Shown: in pieces, positions 8,600 through 15,745 of the stretch
Position numbering within the stretch: the first letter of the stretch is position 1
Layout of the letters: the number at the start of each line of letters is the position of its first letter
Assembly: GCA_022843045.1 (NCBI GenBank)
Contig: JALHOJ010000011.1
Location: 1-64,000 of the forward strand
DNA length: 64,000 bases
From: Phycisphaerales bacterium
GTDB lineage: Bacteria > Planctomycetota > Phycisphaerae > Phycisphaerales > UBA1924
Direction of reading: 5' to 3'
Translations under genes and position numbers: made by a program
Notes under the pieces: generated by a model
Told to the model about the DNA's origin: nothing
Database searches by the model: none
Seen by the model: the letters and a program-made list of their open reading frames with translations, nothing else

Positions 8600-9065
8600 T
8601 CCAAGCCGCGGAATCAACTGGTCAGTTTGCGTGCGAACCTCGCGGCGCGACACTCTGTCTCTCGGCCACGCGGGTGTTCGCCAGAGGCCGTCGAATCGAG
8701 ATCGATCACAATCGAAAGACTGCCGGTCCTTGCGAGGTCAATCGAATCGGCGAGATTGCGCCACGCCTCGAGCATGATGCGATTCGCGCTCACGCGGAGA
8801 CGCCGGGTTTCATCTTCGCGGGTTCGCACGCGAATCAATCGGAAACGCGCGGCGAGGCGACACGATGGCGATGTCGCGGTGTGCGTGCCAAGCATGTTCG
8901 CACAGCGGATTGTCCAGTATCACGAGCGCAGTCACGACCGGCGGACGAGTGCCAAGAACAGTGTCCCGGCGGTGTCATGGACGCGCGGCGCCGACTCGGA
9001 AAGTGAACCGCTCCTCCACACAAGCGTGCAAACTCAGGACGCTTGTGAAGGCGGGCGGTGGAAAG
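8600..9065. other. Intergenic stretch with no supported gene
   Basis: About 466 bases between the WecG-type gene and tRNA-Ser. Short frames exist on both strands but none shows three-base GC periodicity; in 8701-8760 the three codon phases are nearly equal in GC. GC content is lower than in flanking genes. I see no hairpin or RNA family I can name. Confidence 0.5.
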
Positions 9066-9152
9066 CGGAGAGGGGGGGATTCGAACCCCCGAGACAGTTG
9101 CCCGTCTACGCGATTTCCAGTCGCGTTCCTTCAGCCGCTCGGACACCTCTCC
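9066..9152 (-). tRNA. tRNA-Ser (anticodon GGA)
   Basis: Read on the minus strand, the acceptor arms GGAGAGG and CCTCTCC pair. The anticodon stem CGCGA/TCGCG holds loop CTGGAAA with anticodon GGA, a long variable arm of class II type follows, and the T arm is GGGGG-TTCGAAT-CCCCC. The discriminator is G and CCA is not encoded. A possible -10 (TATCCT) lies 24 bases upstream at 9176-9181. The gene decodes UCC/UCU serine codons. Confidence 0.95.
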
Positions 9153-9616
9153 AGAAATTCTCAGTTGTGGGGGCGAGGATAGGACGCTTCGGGCGCGGGG
9201 GAAGGCTCTGGCAGGTGGAGGGGCGGGGCGGTTGCATTTTCTGCATTCGTGCCGCAGGGGGAGGAAGAGTTGCTGTGTGGCGTTTTGAGGGCTTGCTGGG
9301 AGGATTCGAATTTCCGGTGGGTCGCTTCATTCGCTCATGGCAATCTTGCGCTGACCCGCCGGGTCGATATCGGAACATCCGAGTGCTCTCGGGGGGCGTG
9401 AAGTGGGGAGTGGAGCGTGATTTCACGGGTGAGCATGGGGCGGGCGGATTGGACGATTGGTGTGCTGAAGAGGTGAGCAGGTTGCGCGGGCAAGCGTGCG
9501 GCGGTGCGGCGGGTTGCCGGGCGTCGGCGTGGCGAGGCCGACGCGTGGACACGAATTTCCGTTGGCCGCGAGAGAGCGGAGTATGCCGGCAAACTCGTTC
9601 GCTACCATCCGAACAA
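9153..9616. other. Intergenic stretch upstream of the DinG-type helicase
   Basis: About 464 bases that stay open in the helicase frame, but the sequence shows no protein-like composition and lies before the first plausible start (GTG 9617). It should hold the promoters of tRNA-Ser (minus) and the helicase (plus). No other element is visible. Confidence 0.45.
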
Positions 9617-11971
9617 GTGCCGACCCCTCCGGTTGATCCTGCTTCGGAACCTGCGCCGGCGCGCGAGTCGTTCCTCGCCCGGCTGCTCGCGCCAGGCGGT
9701 CCGCTGGCCAGCGCGATGGAACAGGTGATGGGTGTGGGGTATGAAGTCCGGTCGCAGCAAGCTCAGATGTGCGAAGCCGTCGCGCTTGCGATGCAGGGTC
9801 GCTCGCACCTGCTCGCGGAAGCGGGCACGGGCACTGGCAAGAGTCTGGCGTACTTGCTGCCCGCTGCGCTGCGATGTGTGCTGTACGGCGAGCGGGTGAT
9901 CATCAGCACGCACACGATCAGCTTGCAGGAGCAGATTCTGCACAAGGACCTGCCTGTCGTTGAGCGCGTGATCAAGTTGCTGCAGGAGCAGAACCAACTG
10001 CCCGATCCGGCGACCGACGATGGCAAGCCGCGCGAGCTCAAGGGCGTGCTCGTGAAGGGGCGGGGCAACTACGTGAGCGTGCGACGGCTCAAGCTCGCGA
10101 GCGAGCGGCAGGAGCGGCTGTTTGCCGACCCCGCGAGCAAGCGCAGCCTGCACGTGATCGAAGACTGGGCACAGACCACGCGCGACGGGACACTTAGCAC
10201 GATGCCGCCGATTGAGCGATGGAGCGTGTGGGACAAGGTGCAGAGCGACAGCGGCAACTGCATGGGCAAGAAGTGTCCGAACTACGCGCAGTGCTTCTAT
10301 CAGGCGGCGCGGGCCCAGCTCGAGGACGCGAACCTGATGGTCTGCAACCACGCGCTGTTTTTCAGCGACCTTGCGCTGCGGGTGCAGGACGCGGGCTTCC
10401 TCCCGGCGTATCAGCATGTGATATTCGACGAAGGGCACAACGTTGAAGAGGTCGCGAGCGAGCACTTTGGCGCGAGCCTCTCAGAAGGCCGTGTGCAGCA
10501 CTTGCTCAGCACGCTGTATCAGGCCCGCACGGGCAAGGGATACCTGGGACAGCTCACCCTCACGACCGAGGATCAGCAGGCGCTCGAGAAGGCCATCGGC
10601 CTGGTGCTCCGCGCGGGCGATGAGGCTCGCGTTTTCTTCGAGCAGTTGCAGCAGATCGCCGCGAGCAGCGCGAGTGGTTCGAACGCTCGTGAGAACACGG
10701 AATCCGGCTCCCGCGCAAGTCGGCCCTGGACACAGCGCGGCTCCACCGCCGAGGGTCGCAGCGAGCCACGCATCACGCGGGTCCGCGAGGCGGACGTCGT
10801 TCCCAACAGCATGGCGGGGGCGATGCGCGAGCTCTCGATGCGGCTGCGGGGTCTGCGCGATCTCGCGAAGTTTGAGCCCGACAAGTACGAACTCAACGCG
10901 TATGCCCAACGGGCCGAGATGATCGCGGCGGACGCAACGACGCTCGTGAAGCAAACCTCGCCCGCGTGTGCCTATTGGATCGAAGTCACGGGCGGCGACG
11001 ACGGCACGGGCAGCAACCAGCGCGTGACTTTCGCGTGCGCACCCATCGAGGTTGCGCCGCTGCTCAAGGCCAAGCTCTTCGCGCCTGACAACCAGGTCAG
11101 CGTCATCCTTACCAGTGCGACGCTCGCGACCGCGGCCAGAGCCGGCGACGCGCCCCGCACCCCGGGCAACTCCAGTCCCGCCTTCGCTCACGCCCTCCGC
11201 CAACTTGGCTGCGATGGCGCGGCGACGCTTCAGGTCGCCAGTCCCTTCGACTATCGCAAGCAGGTCGAGGTCTTCGTCGAACGCGTCGAGATGAAGCCGC
11301 GCGCGGAGCAGCCGCCGCCGACGGACTTTGTCATGCCAGGCGACGAAGTGCCCATCTTCGTGCGCGGTCGCTCGGGCGGATATGGCTCCCGCCCCCAATC
11401 TGGCTCTGCGTATGCGCAGGGCCTGGCCTCGTGCATTCTCGAGCACCTCCGCGCCACCGATGGCGGGGCATTCGTGCTCTTTACGAGTTTCGCCACGCTC
11501 AATCAGGTCGCCCGCGAGCTCGAACAACCGCTCGCGCGACTCGCGCTGCCGTTGCTGGTCCAAGGCAAGGACGGCAGCCGCACCGCGATCCTGCAGAAGT
11601 TTCGCGAGGACGAACGCAGCGTCTTGCTGGGCGCAGCAAGCTTCTGGCAGGGCGTCGACGTCCGCGGGCGAGGTCTTCGCAACGTCATCATCACCAAGCT
11701 GCCCTTTGACCCGCCCGACCGTCCGCTCGTTCAGGCCCGCGGCGAACTGATCCAAAGCCGGGGCGGCAATCCGTTCATGGAGGATGCCTTGCCGCGGGCC
11801 GTGCTGCGGTTCAAGCAGGGTTTTGGCCGCTTGATTCGCAGCCGGGACGATCACGGGCGGGTCGTGATCCTCGACGATCGCGTCCTCACCACGCGATATG
11901 GCCGGCTGTTTCTCGATGCCCTGCCCGAAGGCGTCAGGATCCGTACCGGACGCGATGACGCCAGCGAGTAG
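9617..11971 (+). CDS. dinG: DinG/XPD-type iron-sulfur ATP-dependent DNA helicase
   Basis: Superfamily 2 helicase of 784 residues from GTG 9617. In order: Q-motif region SQQAQMCEAVALAMQ, Walker A AEAGTGTGKSLAYLLPAA, motif Ia VIISTHTISLQEQIL, a four-cysteine cluster spread over CMGKKCPNYAQCFYQ and MVCNHALFF for a 4Fe-4S cluster, the DEAH-box variant IFDEGHNVEEV, and motifs V/VI GAASFWQGVDVRGRGLR and KQGFGRLIRS. The family unwinds 5'-3' and resolves R-loops and recombination intermediates. A low-complexity insert (about residues 350-395, rich in S/R/E/G) sits in the arch region. No exonuclease domain precedes the helicase. The open frame extends upstream through the tRNA, which is not credible as coding. 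Confidence 0.9.
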   Translation: MPTPPVDPASEPAPARESFLARLLAPGGPLASAMEQVMGVGYEVRSQQAQMCEAVALAMQGRSHLLAEAGTGTGKSLAYLLPAALRCVLYGERVIISTHTISLQEQILHKDLPVVERVIKLLQEQNQLPDPATDDGKPRELKGVLVKGRGNYVSVRRLKLASERQERLFADPASKRSLHVIEDWAQTTRDGTLSTMPPIERWSVWDKVQSDSGNCMGKKCPNYAQCFYQAARAQLEDANLMVCNHALFFSDLALRVQDAGFLPAYQHVIFDEGHNVEEVASEHFGASLSEGRVQHLLSTLYQARTGKGYLGQLTLTTEDQQALEKAIGLVLRAGDEARVFFEQLQQIAASSASGSNARENTESGSRASRPWTQRGSTAEGRSEPRITRVREADVVPNSMAGAMRELSMRLRGLRDLAKFEPDKYELNAYAQRAEMIAADATTLVKQTSPACAYWIEVTGGDDGTGSNQRVTFACAPIEVAPLLKAKLFAPDNQVSVILTSATLATAARAGDAPRTPGNSSPAFAHALRQLGCDGAATLQVASPFDYRKQVEVFVERVEMKPRAEQPPPTDFVMPGDEVPIFVRGRSGGYGSRPQSGSAYAQGLASCILEHLRATDGGAFVLFTSFATLNQVARELEQPLARLALPLLVQGKDGSRTAILQKFREDERSVLLGAASFWQGVDVRGRGLRNVIITKLPFDPPDRPLVQARGELIQSRGGNPFMEDALPRAVLRFKQGFGRLIRSRDDHGRVVILDDRVLTTRYGRLFLDALPEGVRIRTGRDDASE

Positions 11972-11992
11972 ACCCACCTTTGCATCGCACGT

Positions 11993-13501
11993 TTGTCCGT
12001 CGCGAGTGAATCGAGCGTCCGATTGCCGATAGTGCTTTCCGTGAACCGCCGCGCCGCGCTCATGTCGATCCTCATCACTCTCGCGCTCTTCGCGCTGGTC
12101 GCGGGCATCATGCTGGCGCTGGGCACCGTGCCCAGCCGGGCGGCGTTTGACAGCAAGCTGTATCACCTTCCCACGATCGAACAGTTCTCGCGCTCGTGGC
12201 CCGCGCTGGACCCGTGGGACTATCTCTCCGCGACCACGCCCGGTTATCACTGGCTGCTGGCGGGAGTGATGAAGGTGTCGGGATCGCTGACGCTCGTGCT
12301 TGCGGCGAACGCGGTCATGAGCGCGGTCTTCTTCGCCCTCGCGGCGTGGCTGATCGCGCGGCTTGCGACGCCGATGGACGCAGCGGGCAACGTGAATGGT
12401 CGCTCAATCAGTTCGCTCGTGCTTCCGACGCTGCTGTGCCTGCCTTTGCTTGCGAACAACTACCTGCTCATGCCTGGCGTCGCGTTGCTGCCGGATGTGG
12501 CGGGGTGGCTGGGTGTGCTGGCGATGATCTCGCTGGCGCTGCGGTCAGGTTCGACGGGTATGACGCTGCTGGCGGGCGGGCTGATCCTGCTCGCGACGGT
12601 CTTGACCCGGCAGGTGCACGTGTGGATCGGTGGCCTGCTGCTGCTGGCGCTGTGGATGCCCGTGCAGGACGCGGGGCGGCGCGCGGGCGAGGGCTCGCGG
12701 TTCGCGCGAGCCGGCCTTGGCATACTCGCGTGTGTGCCCGCGGCGCTTGTGCTGGTGCTGTTCGTGCGATACTGGGACGGCCTGGTCCCGCCGCGGTTTC
12801 AAGGCCAATACCCGCCCCGCGGCGTGCGTGACATGCTGCTCTCGCCCGCGCCGGCGTTCATCCTCGCCGTTGCGGGCGCGATCGGCGTCTTCTTCATCGG
12901 CTTCTGGTGGCAGGGCCTCGCGCGGATGTGGCGAGAACATCGCGCACTGCTCGTGCTCGCGATCCTCGCGAGCGCGGCGGTCGCGTTGATCCCCCCCACC
13001 ACCTTTGACTACCTCGCCGGGCGGCGCACGGGGGTGTGGAACCTCGCCGAGAGGTTCCCAAGCATCGCCGGACGAACTTCGGTGCTGATCCTGGGCCTCG
13101 CGATCCTTGGCGGCGCAACGCTTGCCGGATTCGCGTCGCTGCTCGAGCGCCGCACTCGGCTGATTCTGCTGGCGGCGTTGCTAGGCTACGCCATCGTGAT
13201 GACGGCCAGTGCGGAAGTCTGGCAGCGATATGTCGAGCCGTTCGTGCTGATTGTGCTCACACTCATGAGCGCGGCGGTGATCTCTCGGGGCGGAGCTTCC
13301 CGCGGTACGGCGATCTCGCGCGTCGCTGGCGTTGCGCTGCTGACGATCGCGTGCGTCGGCGTGACGGTGCGGACGTTCCAGGCGGGCGTGGAGTCTTGGA
13401 GCGACCCGGCGCCGGCACCGATGGACGCGAACCACATCGGCCCGCCCCCGCCGGTGGTGCTGGAGGCGCCGGTCAAACCTGCGGGCAAGACGTTCTGGTG
13501 A
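11993..13501 (+). CDS. Polytopic GT-C membrane glycosyltransferase, ALG10-like
   Basis: About 502 residues with ten or more hydrophobic helices. The first periplasmic loop reads FDSKLYHLPTIEQFSRSWPA, then DYLSATTPGYHWLLA. This acidic-H-x-P...WD...TTPG pattern resembles the catalytic loop of DIE2/ALG10 alpha-1,2-glucosyltransferases, which use dolichyl-phosphate-glucose. A late RYVEPFVLIVL segment also fits. The frame starts with TTG at 11993; GTG 12032 and ATG 12062 are alternatives. It begins 21 bases after dinG. Donor and acceptor are unknown; the family assignment rests on motif similarity only. Confidence 0.6.
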   Translation: MSVASESSVRLPIVLSVNRRAALMSILITLALFALVAGIMLALGTVPSRAAFDSKLYHLPTIEQFSRSWPALDPWDYLSATTPGYHWLLAGVMKVSGSLTLVLAANAVMSAVFFALAAWLIARLATPMDAAGNVNGRSISSLVLPTLLCLPLLANNYLLMPGVALLPDVAGWLGVLAMISLALRSGSTGMTLLAGGLILLATVLTRQVHVWIGGLLLLALWMPVQDAGRRAGEGSRFARAGLGILACVPAALVLVLFVRYWDGLVPPRFQGQYPPRGVRDMLLSPAPAFILAVAGAIGVFFIGFWWQGLARMWREHRALLVLAILASAAVALIPPTTFDYLAGRRTGVWNLAERFPSIAGRTSVLILGLAILGGATLAGFASLLERRTRLILLAALLGYAIVMTASAEVWQRYVEPFVLIVLTLMSAAVISRGGASRGTAISRVAGVALLTIACVGVTVRTFQAGVESWSDPAPAPMDANHIGPPPPVVLEAPVKPAGKTFW

Positions 13502-13535
13502 TTTACGAGCATCGCGTCGCAACCGAATCGCTGTT

Positions 13536-14669
13536 TCAGTTCGCCGCTTCGCGAGCGATGTCAGCAAGCTGGGCACAGTGCCTGCCCACGCCCGGATCGA
13601 AGACTCTATAGCCGGTTGCGCGCAGTCCCTCGCCCACGAACACATGATCGATGTGCAGCAGGGGCGTGGCCCGTGGGTACGTCACGATTACGCCCGGTCC
13701 CGCGCCGTCGTCGCGGGCATGTCGCATTAAGCCCACCAACTGACCGATCGACCAAGCCCCTCGCGGCGTGTTGAAGTCACCCGCGACAAGATCGGGTTGG
13801 CGCAGGCGAGCGATCACGCGCTCGCGGTCGTCGCCGGCGAGGGGCTGATCGAGCCCGTCCTGCGTGCGCAGCATGACGGCGCCGGTGAACGAGTTGATCG
13901 TTGACTTTGCCTCTCGCATCATCCGCGCACGCGGAATGTCCGGGTCGCTGGGCAAATCCAGCAGCCACACGACCGTGGTCTTGTTCCACAAGGCTCGCGT
14001 GTCGAGCTCGACCAGCAGCCCCTCGCCCACGTCCACGTGCGTCATGCCCCCGCCGTCCCACGTGAACGTCCGTTGCTGCGCGCCCGTTACGCCCAGGGGC
14101 ATCCACGTGCTGTGCAGGATCGGGAACACCGAGACGATGTGCAGGCGGATGCTGCTCGCGGCGTACGTTCGCGCGCTTTCGTGATACTGCGATGCGTACG
14201 GATTCATCTCGTCGCGCACGGGGACGAGCGAGGCTTGGAACTGCGTGTTCGCGAGCATCGTGATCGCGGGCTTCTCGCGCGCGACCAGCGCCGCGGCTTG
14301 GGGAATCGTCGCGGTGGTGGCGTTCCAGGCGAAGATGCGGACTTCGCCCGCACCCTGATGTTGCCAGAGGCCCGGCGCGTGCCAGTTGTTCCAGAGCCAA
14401 GAAGCCCACGCGAGCGCAACCAGCACGCCCAAGGTGCGCTGCGTGAACTTCTCGCGCGGCGTGGTGTCGCGCCGGAGCAGCAGCCAACGCGCGACGACCA
14501 ACACCCCAACCAACGACAGCACTGCAAAGGCGGGCACCCACGACATGAACTGCGTGAGCAGTGACCGATCCGAAACAACCCTCCCCACCACCCAGAACCC
14601 CAACGCGACCAATGCGAGCCACAAGCACACGTTTGTGAGCAGGTTTCTCCTTGACTGGGGTGAACCCAT
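13536..14669 (-). CDS. Membrane-anchored endonuclease/exonuclease/phosphatase-fold protein
   Basis: A 377-residue protein. ATG 14669 is preferred over ATG 14675 because GAGG then lies 7 bases upstream. Three N-terminal helices (about residues 13-95) are followed by an EEP domain: RIFAWNA at its start, LVAGDFNTPRGAW holding the GDFN motif, and LLHIDHVFVG. The final family motif, normally SDHRP with a catalytic His, reads GRHCAQLAD, so His is kept but the surrounding Ser-Asp are lost. The family includes nucleases and phosphatases acting outside the membrane. It converges on the GT-C gene. Confidence 0.75.
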   Translation of the reverse strand: MGSPQSRRNLLTNVCLWLALVALGFWVVGRVVSDRSLLTQFMSWVPAFAVLSLVGVLVVARWLLLRRDTTPREKFTQRTLGVLVALAWASWLWNNWHAPGLWQHQGAGEVRIFAWNATTATIPQAAALVAREKPAITMLANTQFQASLVPVRDEMNPYASQYHESARTYAASSIRLHIVSVFPILHSTWMPLGVTGAQQRTFTWDGGGMTHVDVGEGLLVELDTRALWNKTTVVWLLDLPSDPDIPRARMMREAKSTINSFTGAVMLRTQDGLDQPLAGDDRERVIARLRQPDLVAGDFNTPRGAWSIGQLVGLMRHARDDGAGPGVIVTYPRATPLLHIDHVFVGEGLRATGYRVFDPGVGRHCAQLADIAREAAN

Positions 14670-14684
14670 GATCATTCCTCGTCG

Positions 14685-14705
14685 TAAATACCTTCTAAAT
14701 ACCTT
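14685..14705. repeat. Direct repeat of taaatacctt, one helical turn apart
   Basis: The 10-mer taaatacctt occurs at 14685-14694 and 14696-14705. Centres are 11 bases apart, so both copies face the same side of the helix. They lie just upstream of the promoter-like sequence at 14711, in a locally AT-rich patch, which suggests a regulator site. Confidence 0.4.
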
Positions 14706-14710
14706 ACAAT

Positions 14711-14740
14711 TTGAGAGAACCCGCTCGATCCTGCTATTAT
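14711..14740 (+). promoter_or_regulatory. Sigma-70-type promoter for the amphipathic lipoprotein gene
   Basis: TTGAGA at 14711-14716 and TATTAT at 14735-14740 are separated by 18 bases. The predicted start near 14747 leaves a leader of about 90 bases before ATG 14839. It lies in the only AT-rich patch of this intergenic region. Confidence 0.5.
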
Positions 14741-14838
14741 TGGCACGTATGAGGCATCGCCCGTCGGCCTTGCATGGCCCCGCTCTCGGGATTGGCCAGC
14801 ACGACTCCGCCGACGAGGCATGATTGGAGATTTACGCA

Positions 14839-15396
14839 ATGAAGGTTCGCAACATCGTTCTGTCCGCTGGCGTGGCTTGCTCGTTGTTCCTCGTGGGTTG
14901 CGAGGAGGCCAAGAACGCGGCGTCCCAGACCACCAGCGCCGTCGGCGACGCTGCGAAAGCCGCTGGTGACTCGGCCAAACAGGCCACCACTGCTGTGACC
15001 GACGCCACGAAGGACGCCGCCGCCAAGGGCACCGAAGCTGTGAAGGAAGTCGCCGCTGATGCCGCGAAGGCGCTCGAATCCGCCAAGGCAGACACCACCA
15101 AGTGGCTGACCGACACCGTTGAAAAGCAGTGGCCCGCGATGAAGACCGAGCTCGACGGCGCGGTCAAGAAGGTTGCCGAAATCAAGGACGCCGCGACCAA
15201 GACCAAGGCCGAAGGCCTCGTCAAGGACCTTCAGGGCCAGATCCCCAGCATCGAGAAGATGGTGGGCGACATCAAGGGCATGGACTGGTCCAAGATCAAG
15301 CTCGATGAGTTCGCCAAGCTCAAGGACGCCGCGGTCAAGGCCTGGGATGGCTTTGGCGTGAAGCTCAAGGAACTGACCGCCCTGCTGCCCAAGTAA
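14839..15396 (+). CDS. Small lipoprotein with amphipathic LEA/apolipoprotein-like repeats
   Basis: A 185-residue protein. ATG 14839 is chosen over the upstream TTG because TTGGAGA lies 8 bases ahead of it. The signal peptide ends at lipobox FLVGC. The mature part has almost no hydrophobic core: irregular 11-residue repeats rich in A, K, D, T (for example [20 protein letters not shown]), then a helical C-terminal half ending in ELTALLPK. Such sequences form long amphipathic helices or stay disordered until dried or bound to lipid, as in LEA proteins. Function is unknown. It has its own promoter-like sequence and a strong terminator. Confidence 0.75.
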   Translation: MKVRNIVLSAGVACSLFLVGCEEAKNAASQTTSAVGDAAKAAGDSAKQATTAVTDATKDAAAKGTEAVKEVAADAAKALESAKADTTKWLTDTVEKQWPAMKTELDGAVKKVAEIKDAATKTKAEGLVKDLQGQIPSIEKMVGDIKGMDWSKIKLDEFAKLKDAAVKAWDGFGVKLKELTALLPK

Positions 15397-15421
15397 TGTC
15401 CGGGTGAGATTTTCGTAAAGC

Positions 15422-15452
15422 AAACCCCCGCTTCAAAGACGGGGGTTTTTCG
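15422..15452 (+). terminator. Strong Rho-independent terminator
   Basis: Stem aaacccccg (15422-15430) pairs with cgggggttt (15440-15448), with a 9-base loop and a run of Ts, 26 bases after the lipoprotein stop. Confidence 0.9.
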
Positions 15453-15745
15453 TTTTCCAAACCAAACTCAAGAGCCAAGAACCAAGTTCGCACCCCACCC
15501 TCGCGCGAGCCCGCACACGCCGTCCAAGACCACCCTCGCGTTCTCGGTCGCAACTTCCGCTTGGATATTTCCCTAAGTTCCAGTATCGTGTTGCCTCCGC
15601 ACGCTTCAGCCGTGCGTATCGCAAACCGATGCCCCGGGGACATCGCGATGTCACTGTTCGGGTCGGCCCGCTCGGGCCCGACCATGTGCCAGTTCGTACC
15701 GCTTTCGTCCCCGTTCCTCTTCCCATCGTTCCGGAGATTGATGTC

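Noticed and set aside
8835-9146. Small minus-strand frame over tRNA-Ser (begins MSERLKERDWKSRRR)
   Set aside because: This is the usual false translation of a tRNA-Ser gene.
8627-9616. Upstream extension of the DinG-type frame
   Set aside because: It reads straight through tRNA-Ser and non-periodic sequence; the helicase domain begins after GTG 9617.
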